Origin: Neobacillus drentensis
GTDB lineage: Bacteria > Bacillota > Bacilli > Bacillales > Cytobacillaceae
NCBI RefSeq assembly: GCF_021560175.1
Contig: NZ_CP091110.1
Coordinates: 4,900,501-4,964,500, forward strand
Reading direction: 5' to 3'
DNA: 64,000 nt
A program made the translations under genes and the position numbers. Below the pieces are notes generated by a model that did no database searches, was not told the origin of the DNA, and saw only the letters and a program-made list of their open reading frames with translations. Shown piece after piece: positions 44,898 to 56,404 of the stretch. Position 1 is the first letter of the stretch. Every line of letters begins with the position of its first letter.

Positions 44898-46376
44898 TTA
44901 CACCCACTCTCTTAGTTTTCTTCGCAGCAATTTTTTTGCGGCATTTCTAGGCAGCTGTTCTGTAAAATAAACAGCCTTCGGCACTTTATATTTGGCAAGA
45001 CGTTCCAGCAAAAATTGCTGCAATACCTCACCAGATAGATTCCCGCCTTTCTTTTTTACAATAAAGGCTACAGGTACCTGTCCCCATTTTTCATCCTCGA
45101 TTCCCGTCACACCAGCATCCAATACATCGGGATGTGAAAGCAAGGCAGCTTCAATTTCAGCAGGATAGATGTTTTCCCCGCCGGATATTATTAAGTCACT
45201 GCGCCGATCTTTTACAAACAAAAAACCTTCTTCATCCAAGTAACCAATATCTCCTGTATAAAGCCAGCCCTCACGTATCTTTTCTGCGGTTGCATCAGGT
45301 CGGTTTAAATAACCCGGAGTAACATTTGGTCCTTTTACAATAATTTCACCCGCAATTCCTGCTTTCGCCGCTTTTCCATTTTCAAGTTCAATCTTTAACT
45401 GTGAAGGGAATAATGGTTTTCCGGCGGAGCCAAGTTTTTGTATACTGTCTTCCGGTGAGAGCGTGACGATTTGCGAGGAGGTTTCAGTCATTCCGTATGA
45501 TTGAAAAACGGGAATATCCTTACTTACGCATGCCTCTAACAATGGTAATGGAGCTGGTCCTCCACCTAGCAGCATACACCTGAAGGTACCAGGTAAACGC
45601 CTATTAGCTAACGCCTCCACAATTTGCGAAAGCATGGTACCTACTACTGACATGATGGTTACCTGTTTTAGCGCAATATCTTTAATGCTTCGTTCAACCT
45701 CAAAGTTTTCATGTAGAACAATTGGCATCCCATAAATTACACTGCGCATTAAGATCGAAAAACCACTAATATGGAAAAGAGGAACCGTACAGAGCCAGCA
45801 ATCACTTTCCATTATTCCGAGATTCAAGGCTGAACCTGTTGAGCTCCACCAATGATTCCCGTATGTCTGAATCACTCCTTTTGGGTTTCCCGTCGTGCCT
45901 GATGTATACATGATGGTACAAATATCAGTGAGGCTGATTTCTTGTTGAATAAATGGTTCTTCTGGTTCTAATTGAGACAGTTGAGCTTTCGTAATAGTCG
46001 GCAAATGGCTCAGTTGCTGATTAATGATTTTTTTCGTCTCAGAAAAGGAATCTTCGAGAATAAGAAAGGCAGATTCTGAATCCTTTAATTGCCAGACCAG
46101 TTCAGCTGCCGTCAGCCGATTGTTTAAAATAACGGCTCGTACTCCTAATAACTGTAGAGCAAATAAAATCGTGACCGTGTCCAAATGATTCTTTAATAAA
46201 ATTCCCACGAAGTGTCCTTTTTGAATACCAACAGTTTGAAGTCTTCCGCTTACTTCTAAGGAACGCTCATATAAATCATAAAAAGTTAACGTTTGATCCT
46301 GAAAATAAATGGCAGTTCGATTGGGAGTTAAATGTGCACGCTTTATTAATAAGTTAGGCATTGTTTCAGTTTGCAT
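44898..46376 (-). CDS. menE: o-Succinylbenzoate-CoA ligase
   Basis: 492 aa, ANL adenylate-forming enzyme. AMP-binding P-loop MYTSGTTGNPKGV near residue 165, QSYGMTETSSQIVTL, YTGDIGYLDEEGF, and the C-terminal PRNAAKKLLRRKL lysine region. It makes OSB-CoA for menaquinone. Between menB and menE a terminator-like hairpin lies in the short gap. Confidence 0.95.
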   Translation of the reverse strand: MQTETMPNLLIKRAHLTPNRTAIYFQDQTLTFYDLYERSLEVSGRLQTVGIQKGHFVGILLKNHLDTVTILFALQLLGVRAVILNNRLTAAELVWQLKDSESAFLILEDSFSETKKIINQQLSHLPTITKAQLSQLEPEEPFIQQEISLTDICTIMYTSGTTGNPKGVIQTYGNHWWSSTGSALNLGIMESDCWLCTVPLFHISGFSILMRSVIYGMPIVLHENFEVERSIKDIALKQVTIMSVVGTMLSQIVEALANRRLPGTFRCMLLGGGPAPLPLLEACVSKDIPVFQSYGMTETSSQIVTLSPEDSIQKLGSAGKPLFPSQLKIELENGKAAKAGIAGEIIVKGPNVTPGYLNRPDATAEKIREGWLYTGDIGYLDEEGFLFVKDRRSDLIISGGENIYPAEIEAALLSHPDVLDAGVTGIEDEKWGQVPVAFIVKKKGGNLSGEVLQQFLLERLAKYKVPKAVYFTEQLPRNAAKKLLRRKLREWV

Positions 46377-46400
46377 TTTTTTACCCTCTTTTCTTTAGAT

Positions 46401-46434
46401 AAAAATAACAGCCTGATGGAAACCATCAAGCTGC
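46401..46434 (-). terminator. Terminator-like hairpin between menB and menE
   Basis: Minus strand CAGCTTGATGG-TTT-CCATCAGGCTG followed by TTATTTTTATC. It may attenuate menEC relative to menFDHB. Confidence 0.65.
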
Positions 46435-46451
46435 AGAAAAGAATCTTCAAA

Positions 46452-47270
46452 TCAAGGAAAACGCGGGAATTGACCAAAGTCAGGTTTACGTTTTTCTTTA
46501 AAGGCATCGCGGCCTTCCTTTGCTTCATCCGTTGTATAATATAGCAATGTAGCATCACCGGCAAATTGTTGAATACCAGCAAGTCCATCTGTATCGGCAT
46601 TAAATGCTGCTTTTAAGAAACGAAGTGCCGTTGGGCTTTTCTCAAGCATCTCTTCACACCACTTAATGGTTTCCTCTTCTACTTGTTCTAATGGTACAAC
46701 AGTGTTAACTAAGCCCATATCCAAGGCTTCCTGGGCATTATATTGACGGCAGAGATACCAAATTTCACGAGCCTTTTTATGGCCGACAATTCTTGCTAAA
46801 TAACCGGAGCCGTATCCCGCATCAAAGCTTCCTACTTTTGGACCTGTTTGCCCAAAAATAGCATTATCTGCTGCAATCGTTAAATCACAAACAATATGTA
46901 AAACGTGACCGCCGCCAATCGCATATCCTTTTACCATCGCTACTACCGGTTTTGGAATAACCCGAATTAAGCGCTGCAGGTCTAAAACATTTAAGCGCGG
47001 AATTTGGTCGTCGCCTACATAGCCCCCATGGCCTCTTACTTTTTGATCTCCACCGGAACAAAATGCTTTATCACCAGCACCTGTTAATACAATCACACCA
47101 ATACTTGAATCATCTCGTGCATAAGCAAATGCATCAATCATTTCCATCACGGTCCTTGGTGTAAATGCATTATGTACGTGTGGACGGTTGATGGTAATTT
47201 TTGCAATCCCATTATAAGATTCAAATAGAATTTCTTCGTATTTTTTAACTGGAACCCATTCTACTGTCAA
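46452..47270 (-). CDS. menB: 1,4-dihydroxy-2-naphthoyl-CoA synthase
   Basis: 272 aa from a TTG at 47270 with AAAGGAGG about 7 nt upstream, which gives the same N-terminus pattern as B. subtilis MenB. Crotonase fold: [39 protein letters not shown] (oxyanion hole), [21 protein letters not shown]. It ring-closes OSB-CoA. Highly conserved. Confidence 0.97.
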   Translation of the reverse strand: MTVEWVPVKKYEEILFESYNGIAKITINRPHVHNAFTPRTVMEMIDAFAYARDDSSIGVIVLTGAGDKAFCSGGDQKVRGHGGYVGDDQIPRLNVLDLQRLIRVIPKPVVAMVKGYAIGGGHVLHIVCDLTIAADNAIFGQTGPKVGSFDAGYGSGYLARIVGHKKAREIWYLCRQYNAQEALDMGLVNTVVPLEQVEEETIKWCEEMLEKSPTALRFLKAAFNADTDGLAGIQQFAGDATLLYYTTDEAKEGRDAFKEKRKPDFGQFPRFP

Positions 47271-47283
47271 AAGAAATCCTCCT

Positions 47284-48096
47284 TTATAATTTATTTGACA
47301 AAAAGTCACTTACTATTGTACCAAACTTTTCGGATTCTTCCACATGAATTGCATGTCCACTATTTTCGACGACTATCCATTTTGCATTCTTTATCTTAGC
47401 CATCATAGATTCTGCAATGCGGCCAAACTTTAAATCTTCCTCACCAGTGAGCAGTAAGACCTCACAGTTTAAACCGCTAAGTTCCTTCCACCATGATGGC
47501 TGTGAACCTGTCCCCATCCCAAGTAAACTATTCGCAAGCCCCCGGGGTGAATTCCTTAATCGCTGGTCTCTTACTTTGTTTTGTACGGAAGCAGGAAGTC
47601 TCTTCATCGTCTTAAACAAGGAGATATCCTCCCAATAATTAATAAACGATACTAAACCCTCTTCTACTATAAACTTTGCAAGTTTTGCATCATTCATACG
47701 GCGAAATTCTCTTTCACTTTCTGTTTCAAGACCAGGAGAAGAACTTTCCAAGATCAGCTTTCGGACACGGTTTGGGAACATCACGGCAAACGTTAGGGCC
47801 AATCTGCCGCCCATTGAATAGCCAAGCAGATCTATTTGGTGAACACCTGTTTTCTCCAAAATCTTATTTAGGCTGTGTGCCATCGATTCGATTTGATAAA
47901 GCTTTAGGTCTTCAGGAGATTCCGTTCTACCATGTCCAATAATATCAGGAACAATTAACCTTGAGTGGCTGCCCCACTTATTAAAAAATGATGCCCAGGT
48001 AGATGAATCTCCTGTAAAGCCATGCAGTAAGACAAGGGGAAAACCTTCACCAGAAACCTCTAGATGAAAGCGAATCCCATCGACATTTACCATCAT
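47284..48096 (-). CDS. menH: SHCHC synthase MenH (YtxM)
   Basis: 270 aa from the ATG at 48096, which overlaps the menD stop (ATGA) with GGAGAG upstream. Alpha/beta hydrolase: [12 protein letters not shown], nucleophile Ser94 in [12 protein letters not shown], acid in [11 protein letters not shown], His in [12 protein letters not shown]. It eliminates pyruvate from SEPHCHC in the menaquinone pathway. Confidence 0.93.
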   Translation of the reverse strand: MMVNVDGIRFHLEVSGEGFPLVLLHGFTGDSSTWASFFNKWGSHSRLIVPDIIGHGRTESPEDLKLYQIESMAHSLNKILEKTGVHQIDLLGYSMGGRLALTFAVMFPNRVRKLILESSSPGLETESEREFRRMNDAKLAKFIVEEGLVSFINYWEDISLFKTMKRLPASVQNKVRDQRLRNSPRGLANSLLGMGTGSQPSWWKELSGLNCEVLLLTGEEDLKFGRIAESMMAKIKNAKWIVVENSGHAIHVEESEKFGTIVSDFLSNKL

Positions 48097-49844
48097 TCCT
48101 GCTCTCCAATGACAAGATTTGATATTTCCTGGGAAACAGAACGCCAAAATTCACGATGTTCATCCCGATTTCTGTCTCTATTTGTTTCAACCTCATAAAC
48201 ATGGATACCCTTTTGCTGGTGGCTTTGTTTTAAAAGATCGGCAAGCTGATCCCAATTTGCTATTTTAGTGTAATGTCCATTAAACATTTTAACAGCATGA
48301 TCAAAGTTAATATTCAATGGTGTACCGAACAATAGTTCAAAATGTTTAGGATGCTCTGACTGTGGAAGGAAAGAAAAGATTCCGCCCCCATTATTGTTAA
48401 CGAGAATGATATGGATATCAATATCGTAAAGCTTGGCTGCAATCAAACCATTTAAATCATGAAAAAAGGTTAAATCCCCCAACACTAAATATAAGGATTT
48501 TGTATACACAGCAGCACCGATGGCAGTTGAAACGGTCCCATCGATTCCATTTGCCCCACGATTAGCCATTACCTTAATCGATTTATTATTGCTCAAGAAA
48601 AAACTATCTAAATCACGGATTGGCATACTGTTACCCACAAAAAGAGTTGCTTCTTCGGGAAGCATATCCGCTAATTGATAGAATAACTTACCTTCACTTA
48701 ATTCTCTTTCATCTCGGATAACGGCCATATTTTCTTTTGTAAGCTGGTTCACTTTTTTCCATTCGTCTAAAAAAACAGAAGAGGAATTAGCGCCCATATA
48801 GGTTACTAATTTTTCACAAAAATAGGTTTCATTACAAAAGATCATATTCGTTGATAATGTTGAAGGATCGCGCCAGCCGCCTCCACCGTCAATGACAAAT
48901 TGAGCGGCATCATGATTTTCTTTTAAGAATATCGTCAACGCTTTTGAAACAGGCATTGCCCCAAATCTTAGGACAACATCCGGCTTTAGAAAGGTCTTGG
49001 CATCCTCATTCCTTAAGAATGTATCGTAAACCTCAACAACATTCTCAAACGAATGGCCTCCGCTTCGTAATTGCGATAACGGGTCAGCTAAAATTGGATA
49101 GTTTAAAAGGGCTCCAAGTTCGGTGACTGCTTCCGCAAATTTCTCATCTGCTAACTGACCGCAAACAATGATTCCCTTTTCTTTTCCTGACAATTCACCA
49201 GCTATTTCTTTAAACTCATCGTCACTTAAGGTTAAATCTCCATTGTGGACCTTGACATACCCTTTTGGCCGTTCAGAGAGTTCAAAAATAGTTTCGTCCA
49301 TTTTCGGAATGAGCGGTTCACGGAATGGAAAGTTCAAATGAACGGGACCGGCAGGTGCTTGGGTTGCAATCGCTGCTGCCCTTGCACAAATCGTTCTTGC
49401 ATAGCGTAGCATTTCATTGCTTTTTTCCGGCAGCGCCATATCAGCAAACCATTTTACCTGATGGCCATACAAATGAAGCTGATCAATTGCCTGCGGAGCA
49501 CCCACCTCTCGTAATTCATGAGGTCTGTCAGCAGTTAGAACCAGTAAAGGGACACGTGAATATTTTGCCTCCACAATTGCTGGAAAATAATTAGCGGCCG
49601 CGGTACCAGATGTACACAAAATGGCTACTGGTTTATTTTTCGCCTTTGCCATACCTAAACCGAAAAATGCGGCTGAACGCTCATCCACATGAATATGAAC
49701 TTTTAAATCAGGGTGTTCCGCCATGACCATAGCCATCGGAGTTGACCTAGAACCTGGACTGACTACTACATCCGTAATACCCGTTAAAACAAGTTCTGAA
49801 ACAAAGGCTGCAATATAAGCCGTTAATGATTCTTGATGATTCAT
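48093..49844 (-). CDS. menD: SEPHCHC synthase MenD
   Basis: 583 aa, thiamine-diphosphate enzyme. N-terminal VVVSPGSRSTPMAMV, LCTSGTAAANYFPAIVEA, and the TPP/metal block LYLVLGDLTFFHDLNGL near residue 455. It adds the succinic semialdehyde unit from 2-oxoglutarate to isochorismate. Starts 2 nt after menF. Confidence 0.97.
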   Translation of the reverse strand: MNHQESLTAYIAAFVSELVLTGITDVVVSPGSRSTPMAMVMAEHPDLKVHIHVDERSAAFFGLGMAKAKNKPVAILCTSGTAAANYFPAIVEAKYSRVPLLVLTADRPHELREVGAPQAIDQLHLYGHQVKWFADMALPEKSNEMLRYARTICARAAAIATQAPAGPVHLNFPFREPLIPKMDETIFELSERPKGYVKVHNGDLTLSDDEFKEIAGELSGKEKGIIVCGQLADEKFAEAVTELGALLNYPILADPLSQLRSGGHSFENVVEVYDTFLRNEDAKTFLKPDVVLRFGAMPVSKALTIFLKENHDAAQFVIDGGGGWRDPSTLSTNMIFCNETYFCEKLVTYMGANSSSVFLDEWKKVNQLTKENMAVIRDERELSEGKLFYQLADMLPEEATLFVGNSMPIRDLDSFFLSNNKSIKVMANRGANGIDGTVSTAIGAAVYTKSLYLVLGDLTFFHDLNGLIAAKLYDIDIHIILVNNNGGGIFSFLPQSEHPKHFELLFGTPLNINFDHAVKMFNGHYTKIANWDQLADLLKQSHQQKGIHVYEVETNRDRNRDEHREFWRSVSQEISNLVIGEQE

Positions 49845-49846
49845 AA

Positions 49847-51250
49847 TTATCTTCCTCCAAGGGCCCGAAGCATTGGTCTAAACTTTAAACTTGTTTCTAA
49901 ATATTCTTCTTCAGACTGGGAATCCGCTACCACCCCACATCCAGCAAACAAAGAAACTTGATCTCCCTGAATAAGCCCGGAGCGAATAGCTACCGCAAAT
50001 TCACCATTTTGCCGGTAATCGACCCAGCCGAGCGGACCGCCAAATAGACCTCGGTCCAGTTGTTCTACTTCTCTTATCTTTTCTACAGCTGAAGCTTTGG
50101 GAAGTCCTCCTAGTGCAGGTGTAGGGTGAAGCTTCTCCACAAGTAATAAAAGGGAGGTGTTTGGACCACACTTTCCAATTACTGGTGTGTATAAGTGTTG
50201 AATATCCCGCATTTTCATTAGTTGTGGGTGATCTGGGAGAATAACCTCTTTACAGGATTGCACAAGTGCTTCCTTAATCATCTCGACTACATACCCATGT
50301 TCCTTTAGATTTTTTTGGTCTGATAAAAGCGTTTGTCCTAAAGCATGGTCCTCTTCCTCTGTTTGCCCACGGGGAATCGAACCAGCCAAACAGGTTGAAT
50401 AAACTTCATCACCCTGCTTCTTGATTAGACGTTCCGGCGAGGCCCCTATAAAACAATCCCCATTTGATTCAAACGCAAAAATATAGCTGGCCGGCTGCTG
50501 TGTATATAAATTCTCTAGGACAGATTCTGCTTCTACATCCGAACTAAACACAAGTCTAAGCTCTCGAGCAAGCACGACTTTCTTCAATGGACCACCATGT
50601 GTTAATTCATTCACTACTCCATCAACCGTTTGTTTCCATCTATCAGGAGAGACTTCATCTTTCCGGATGATTGAAGGAGATTTTGAGTTACGATTGTTTC
50701 TTAAAGAATGAAGCAGTTGATTTCTTTCTTCCATACTCTTGCTATATAAGGACAGATCATCATTCGGTGTAAAGATAATATTTGTGGTTAAATAAGTTTC
50801 ACCCTGGACGATACTCAATAAGAATTTGGGTATGTGAAATAAAGAATCTGCAAATTTGGACCAAAGTTCGGTTTTTTCTTTAAAAGGATCAAATGAAAAG
50901 CCTCCAAACATAAGAGGTCCAACCCCGTCGACCTTATAATCATTAAAAATAAAACTATCTTTTAAAAAGCTCTTCCACTCTTTTTCAACACGAAAAAAGC
51001 GGTCAGCAGCCTGATCCGATTGAAATTGCTTTGAAATTCCAAGTCCAACTAGAACCATCTCATTTGCCGGGTCCTTCCAAAAAAAACGTTCCCCGCAATA
51101 ATGGTCTTTTCCGGTATTAAAAAAGGATAAAGGTTTGGTCGTGTCCATTTTATGAACCTCACTCATTAAAATAGGACGGCCTAATTCTCTAGCCCGTTTT
51201 GCCCCTAAAAGACCCCTTTCTTTTATTTCCGTTTCTTGAATGGTAATCAA
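49847..51250 (-). CDS. menF: Isochorismate synthase MenF
   Basis: 467 aa from a TTG at 51250 with GGAGGG 6 nt upstream. Chorismate-utilising domain at the C-terminus: FIGASPERLIKKQGDEVYSTCLAGSIPRG, HPTPALGGLPK, DRGLFGGPLGWVDY, and CGVVADSQSEEEYLETSLKFRPMLRAL. It commits chorismate to menaquinone. First gene of menFDHBEC. Confidence 0.95.
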   Translation of the reverse strand: MITIQETEIKERGLLGAKRARELGRPILMSEVHKMDTTKPLSFFNTGKDHYCGERFFWKDPANEMVLVGLGISKQFQSDQAADRFFRVEKEWKSFLKDSFIFNDYKVDGVGPLMFGGFSFDPFKEKTELWSKFADSLFHIPKFLLSIVQGETYLTTNIIFTPNDDLSLYSKSMEERNQLLHSLRNNRNSKSPSIIRKDEVSPDRWKQTVDGVVNELTHGGPLKKVVLARELRLVFSSDVEAESVLENLYTQQPASYIFAFESNGDCFIGASPERLIKKQGDEVYSTCLAGSIPRGQTEEEDHALGQTLLSDQKNLKEHGYVVEMIKEALVQSCKEVILPDHPQLMKMRDIQHLYTPVIGKCGPNTSLLLLVEKLHPTPALGGLPKASAVEKIREVEQLDRGLFGGPLGWVDYRQNGEFAVAIRSGLIQGDQVSLFAGCGVVADSQSEEEYLETSLKFRPMLRALGGR

Positions 51251-51308
51251 ACAAATCCCTCCAAAACAGCCGAAATGACTGTTATCCATTCATCTTAAAG
51301 CCTATTCT

Positions 51309-51338
51309 AAGATACTACTCCCATTGTAAATAAGTCAA
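51309..51338 (-). promoter_or_regulatory. Probable men operon promoter
   Basis: Minus strand TTGACT, 18 nt, TATCTT, about 60 bp before menF. Confidence 0.45.
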
Positions 51339-51489
51339 TAATACTTGTCACTACCTGACTAGCTTTATTCCTTATTATATATCAAAATGCTAAAAGAAGG
51401 GTGCGAGCGGTTTTATTCCTTCAGTTTTCCACTAAAAACAGATAATAATCGAACAGGGATTATCTTCTAGTTTTGAAAACAAAAATTAA

Positions 51490-51518
51490 TTGACACTAAA
51501 CATGGAATTCCATACACT
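51490..51518 (+). promoter_or_regulatory. menA promoter
   Basis: TTGACA, 17 nt, TACACT, 76 bp before the menA start. Confidence 0.6.
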
Positions 51519-51593
51519 TAGGTGTGGGAATAAAACCCTTAATACGTATAAAACTTCATTATATAGACAGAAAATTGATAAGGGGGAGCAGTA

Positions 51594-52532
51594 ATGGAGT
51601 CAAATATACAGCAAAACTCAAAGCAGTCCGTTGAGGCTAACCGCGGGTTTCAAGTTTGGTGGAAAATGACCCGTCCTCATACACTAACGGCATCATTTGT
51701 ACCAGTTTTACTTGGTACAGCATTAGCTTTTAAAACCGGTAAAGTTCACATTGGCCTGTTTATTGCTATGCTTGTTGCCAGTATGTTAATTCAAGCGGCA
51801 ACCAATATGTTTAACGAGTATTTCGATTATAAACGAGGATTAGATACCGAAGAATCGGTTGGAATTGGCGGAACGATTGTCAGGGATGGCATTAAACCAA
51901 AAACCGTTATCAATCTTGCTTTTGGATTCTACACGATTGCTTTATTGTTAGGAGTATATATTTGTGCCAATAGCAGCTGGTGGTTAGCTATTGTAGGACT
52001 GGTTTGTATGGCTGTAGGGTATTTCTACACCGGTGGTCCTGTTCCGATTGCCTACACACCATTTGGTGAAATTCTTTCTGGATTCTTTATGGGCATGCTG
52101 ATTATTTTAATATCTTTCTTTATTCAAACGGGTACAGTCGATCATTCGAGCATTCTTTTATCCGTGCCTAGTATGGTTTTAGTAGGAATGATTATGCTTT
52201 CCAATAACATTCGTGACCTTGATGGTGATAAAGAGAATGGCCGCAAAACGGTAGCCATCTTATTAGGAAAAAAGAAAGCCATATATCTGCTAGCTGGAAT
52301 GTTTGCCTTTTCTTATCTTTGGATTTTGGGACTAATTATTAGTGGTATTGCTCCCTTCTGGACAGCCATTGTCATTTTAAGTGTTCCTAAGCCTATTAAA
52401 GCAATCAAAGGTTTTAATGAGAATCATGTGCCAATTAAAATGGCACCCGCAATGATTGCAACGGCTCAAACCAATACCATCTTTGGATTTCTACTCGCAA
52501 TCGGCATTTTCATTGGCCATTTCTTTTCATAA
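51594..52532 (+). CDS. menA: 1,4-dihydroxy-2-naphthoate polyprenyltransferase
   Basis: 312 aa, UbiA family, 8-9 membrane helices. First aspartate-rich motif NMFNEYFDYKRGLDTEES near residue 78, second NNIRDLDGDKENGRKT near residue 205. It attaches the polyprenyl tail to DHNA. Divergent from menF, completing the menaquinone set on both sides of the shared spacer. AGGGGGGAG before the ATG. Confidence 0.95.
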   Translation: MESNIQQNSKQSVEANRGFQVWWKMTRPHTLTASFVPVLLGTALAFKTGKVHIGLFIAMLVASMLIQAATNMFNEYFDYKRGLDTEESVGIGGTIVRDGIKPKTVINLAFGFYTIALLLGVYICANSSWWLAIVGLVCMAVGYFYTGGPVPIAYTPFGEILSGFFMGMLIILISFFIQTGTVDHSSILLSVPSMVLVGMIMLSNNIRDLDGDKENGRKTVAILLGKKKAIYLLAGMFAFSYLWILGLIISGIAPFWTAIVILSVPKPIKAIKGFNENHVPIKMAPAMIATAQTNTIFGFLLAIGIFIGHFFS

Positions 52533-52533
52533 A

Positions 52534-52565
52534 CAAAGCTTCTGCCAGCAGGCAGAAGCTTTTTA
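52534..52565. terminator. Bidirectional terminator between menA and glgP
   Basis: AAAGCTTCTGCC-AGCA-GGCAGAAGCTTT. Confidence 0.9.
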
Positions 52566-52566
52566 C

Positions 52567-54963
52567 TTATCTTAGGGATTTAATTCCCCAGATATCATCG
52601 GCATATTCCCTAATCGTACGATCGCTCGAAAAATAGCCTGCATTTGCAATATTTGCTAAACTCATTTTTTGCCACTCGCTCTTGTCCGTAAATGTTTCAC
52701 CGATTTCCTCTTGTACTTTTGCATAAGAAGCAAAATCCTTTAAAACAAAATATTGATCATTTTCCTCAAGTAATGAATCAAAAATTGGTTCGAATTCATT
52801 ATTAACACCAGGAAAGAATCCATTTACGAGTTGATCAACGGCTTGCCTGATTCGATAATCATGATGATAATATTCTCGAGAATGGTAACCGCCATGTTGA
52901 TAATAATGGAGGACTTCATCTGAAGTTAAACCAAATGTAAATATATTGGATGGGCCGACTAATTCTTTAATTTCTATATTCGCTCCATCCAACGTACCAA
53001 CTGTTAAGGCACCATTAATCATAAACTTCATATTCCCGGTACCAGAAGCTTCTTTACTTGCAGTTGAAATCTGTTCACTAACATCTGAAGCAGGGAAAAT
53101 CTTTTCAGCTAGAGAAACCCGGTAATTTTCCAGGAAAATCACCTTTATCTTATCCCCTACGATTGGATCATTATTAATTTTTTCAGCCACTGTGTTAATA
53201 AGTTTAATGATTTTTTTGGCATAGTAATAACCAGGCGAAGCCTTCGCACCAAAAATAAACACCCTTGGGACAATCGCATAACTAGGATCCTCTTTTATCC
53301 GATTATATAGGTGCATAATGTGTAATACATTTAAAAGCTGTCGCTTGTACGCATGCAGCCTTTTAACCTGTACGTCAAAAATAGCCCTAGTATCTACTTT
53401 AACCCCTGTTTTATCTAAGATGATTTCGGCAAGCCTTTGCTTGTTTTCATTTTTTATATGTAAAAGCTGATCTAAGAAGGAGGTATCATTTTTATATTTA
53501 AGCAAATGAGTAAGCTCTTCAGCTGACGATGTCCAAGAAGATCCAATTGCATCTGTAATAAGGTTAGATAAACTTGGATTTGCTTTTAATAACCAGCGGC
53601 GGTACGCAATGCCATTCGTTTTATTATTGAATTTCTCTGGATATAGCTGATAAAATTGGTTCATTTCCCGCTTTTTTAATATTTCGGTATGCAGCTTCGC
53701 GACACCATTTACACTAAAGCTTCCCACAATGGCCAAATGGGCCATTTTCACAAAATTATCAGCGATAATAGCAAGATTGCTAATCCTTTGCCAGTTGCCC
53801 GGGGTTTGGTCCCAAAGTTCCCGACAGAAACGTTCATTGATCTCTTCGACGATCATAAAGATCCGCGGCAATAATGGTTGAAAAATATGAATGGGCCATT
53901 TCTCGAGTGCTTCTGATAACGTCGTATGATTTGTATAAGAAATCGTTTGTTTTGTTATATCCCATGCCTGTTCCCATTCATACCCTTCCTCGTCAATTAG
54001 GACTCTCATAAGCTCCGGTATTGCCAATACAGGGTGTGTATCATTAATATGGATACAAACATGTTTATGCAGATGATCTAAGCTCGTATGTTGTTTTCGG
54101 TAGGTTCTTAAAATGGATTGAATACTGGCAGATACTAAAAAGTATTGCTGTTTCAACCTTAAGATTTTTCCCTCATCGTGGGTATCATCAGGATACAGAA
54201 ATTCAGAAATCGATTCTGTCTCACGCTTATATTTTAATATATCAGCATCGATTGGAAATTGTGATGGCTCGGCATTCCACAACCGTAACGTATTCACAGT
54301 TGATGTGTTATAACCGATTACGGGCATATCATGAGGGACTGCTGTAACGGTTTCAGCATGAAGATGATGGAAGACGAGGCGTCCATTTTCCGACCTAGAT
54401 TCGACTTTTCCCCAAAATGGCACTTTTACAGCACTGTCCAGCTTCCGGATTTCCCAAACATTTCCGCTTCGCAGCCATTGTTCAGGAAGTTCCACTTGAT
54501 AGCCATCCACTATTTTCTGTTCAAACAACCCATGCTTATAACGAATGCCATGTCCATGTCCGGGCAAATTAAGCGATGCAAGTGAATCTAGAAAACAGGC
54601 GGCTAACCTTCCTAATCCGCCGTTTCCTAATCCTGCATCACTTTCTAGCTCTTCAAGCTGATCTAGATCAATCCCTAATTCCTTCAGTCCTAACTGGACG
54701 GTTTCCTCTACACCTAAATTAATTAAATTTTGACGCAATAACTTACCTAATAAATATTCAATGGAAAGATAGTATACCTGCTTACCTTCCGCTGCAAGAT
54801 ATTGTTCATTTGTTGAAATCCAATCATTGCTGACAAACTCCCGAATCATGCTGCCAAGGGTTTGATACTGATCGCGTGCAGAGCTTTCAGAAAAGCTCTT
54901 CCCACATAGCATCTCAAGTCTTTTCAGAAAGTTTTTTTTAAACAGTTCTTTACTAGAAAACAT
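52567..54963 (-). CDS. glgP: Glycogen phosphorylase
   Basis: 798 aa from the ATG at 54963 (AAGGAGTG upstream), overlapping the glgA stop by 11 bp; a longer frame lies inside glgA and is not real. GT35 family. PLP lysine in [14 protein letters not shown], with the substrate loop [17 protein letters not shown] near residue 95 and HINDTHP. It releases glucose-1-phosphate from glycogen. Last gene of glgBCDAP. Confidence 0.96.
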   Translation of the reverse strand: MFSSKELFKKNFLKRLEMLCGKSFSESSARDQYQTLGSMIREFVSNDWISTNEQYLAAEGKQVYYLSIEYLLGKLLRQNLINLGVEETVQLGLKELGIDLDQLEELESDAGLGNGGLGRLAACFLDSLASLNLPGHGHGIRYKHGLFEQKIVDGYQVELPEQWLRSGNVWEIRKLDSAVKVPFWGKVESRSENGRLVFHHLHAETVTAVPHDMPVIGYNTSTVNTLRLWNAEPSQFPIDADILKYKRETESISEFLYPDDTHDEGKILRLKQQYFLVSASIQSILRTYRKQHTSLDHLHKHVCIHINDTHPVLAIPELMRVLIDEEGYEWEQAWDITKQTISYTNHTTLSEALEKWPIHIFQPLLPRIFMIVEEINERFCRELWDQTPGNWQRISNLAIIADNFVKMAHLAIVGSFSVNGVAKLHTEILKKREMNQFYQLYPEKFNNKTNGIAYRRWLLKANPSLSNLITDAIGSSWTSSAEELTHLLKYKNDTSFLDQLLHIKNENKQRLAEIILDKTGVKVDTRAIFDVQVKRLHAYKRQLLNVLHIMHLYNRIKEDPSYAIVPRVFIFGAKASPGYYYAKKIIKLINTVAEKINNDPIVGDKIKVIFLENYRVSLAEKIFPASDVSEQISTASKEASGTGNMKFMINGALTVGTLDGANIEIKELVGPSNIFTFGLTSDEVLHYYQHGGYHSREYYHHDYRIRQAVDQLVNGFFPGVNNEFEPIFDSLLEENDQYFVLKDFASYAKVQEEIGETFTDKSEWQKMSLANIANAGYFSSDRTIREYADDIWGIKSLR

Positions 54964-56404
54964 GAGTTTCACTCCTTGAGACGAGCTCCGCATAGAGCTG
55001 GCTATAACTAAAGGCAGATTGTGCCCAGCTATAGTCCTTTTCCATCGCCTGCTTAACAATCGTTTCCCAAACTGATTTATCATGATAGAAGCTTAGCGCC
55101 CGTTGAATCGTATAAAGCATGTCATGAGCATTAAAGTTTTGGAAGGAGAAGCCATTTCCCTTACCAGTATATTCATTAAAGGCTTTCACAGTATCATTTA
55201 AGCCGCCAGTTTCGCGAACGATTGGTATTGCCCCATATCTCATTGCAATCATCTGACCGAGGCCACATGGTTCAAATTGAGACGGCATTAAAAACAAGTC
55301 AGCAGCAGCATAGAGCTTATGGGCAAGTTCCTCGCTAAATCCTGTATAGACCTTTAATTTATCAGGATAAACCCGGGCTGCTTGTCGTAAATATTCTTCA
55401 TATTCATAATCACCTGTTCCAAGAATAATAACTTGAACATCCTCTTGCAATATTTCCCGGAGCACACACTTTACTAGATCCAGACCCTTTTGTTTCGTCA
55501 GCCTTGTGATCATGACAAGCAAAGGAGTAGCAGCACTCTGCGGCAAGCCGAATTGCTTTTGAACTTCTATTTTATTTACTGCCTTTTTGGAATAGGTATC
55601 TACTTTATAATTTTGAAAAATTAATGGGTCAATCGCTGAATTGTAAAATTCTTCATCAATGCCATTTAAGATCCCAATGAGGTCTTCGTTTCGTGCACGT
55701 AATAGTCCGTCTAATTTCTCACCGAAAGCAGGGCTTTGAATTTCTTCTTTGTAGGTAGGGCTAACTGTAGTGATTTTATCCGCTGCCACAAGACCGCCCT
55801 TCATAAAATTAATATTCCCGAAAAATTCCAAATGGCCCGATTGGAATGATGTATAATCCAATCCCAATAAATCCCCCAAGACTTCTTTTGGAAAAATTCC
55901 TTGAAACTGCAAATTATGAATCGTAAAGACGGTCTTAATCAAACCATACCCTTTTCGCTTGTAATACTCCGTTCTTAAAAGGTATGGAATCATCGCAGTA
56001 TGCCAGTCATGGCAATGCAGGACATCTGGATAAAAGTCAAGTTCTGCAATCGCCTCAAGGATCGCCCGATTTAAATAGGAAAATCTTTCGCCATCATCGA
56101 AATAGCCGTACAAACCTTCTCGTTTAAAGTAGTATTCGTTATCAACGAAGTAATAGGTAATACCCTGGTGTGTAAGCTCTTCAATCCCACAATATTGATT
56201 TCTCCAGCCTACAGAAACAGTAAATTCCTTAATTTTTTTCATTTTGCCTTTATACTCTTCTGAAATAGTCCCATATTTCGGAAGAATTACCCTTACATCA
56301 GTACCAAGGCTCTTTAATTCTTTTGGAAGTGATCCGGCAACATCTGCGAGTCCCCCAGACTTGGCGAATGGGCCACATTCCGATACAGCGAATAAAATTT
56401 TCAC
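54953..56404 (-). CDS. glgA: Glycogen synthase (ADP-glucose)
   Basis: 483 aa, GT5. N-terminal ADP-binding [20 protein letters not shown] (K15), [15 protein letters not shown], and C-terminal [18 protein letters not shown] with the catalytic Glu. It transfers glucose from ADP-glucose to the glycogen chain. It overlaps glgD by 4 bp. Confidence 0.96.
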   Translation of the reverse strand: MKILFAVSECGPFAKSGGLADVAGSLPKELKSLGTDVRVILPKYGTISEEYKGKMKKIKEFTVSVGWRNQYCGIEELTHQGITYYFVDNEYYFKREGLYGYFDDGERFSYLNRAILEAIAELDFYPDVLHCHDWHTAMIPYLLRTEYYKRKGYGLIKTVFTIHNLQFQGIFPKEVLGDLLGLDYTSFQSGHLEFFGNINFMKGGLVAADKITTVSPTYKEEIQSPAFGEKLDGLLRARNEDLIGILNGIDEEFYNSAIDPLIFQNYKVDTYSKKAVNKIEVQKQFGLPQSAATPLLVMITRLTKQKGLDLVKCVLREILQEDVQVIILGTGDYEYEEYLRQAARVYPDKLKVYTGFSEELAHKLYAAADLFLMPSQFEPCGLGQMIAMRYGAIPIVRETGGLNDTVKAFNEYTGKGNGFSFQNFNAHDMLYTIQRALSFYHDKSVWETIVKQAMEKDYSWAQSAFSYSQLYAELVSRSETHVF

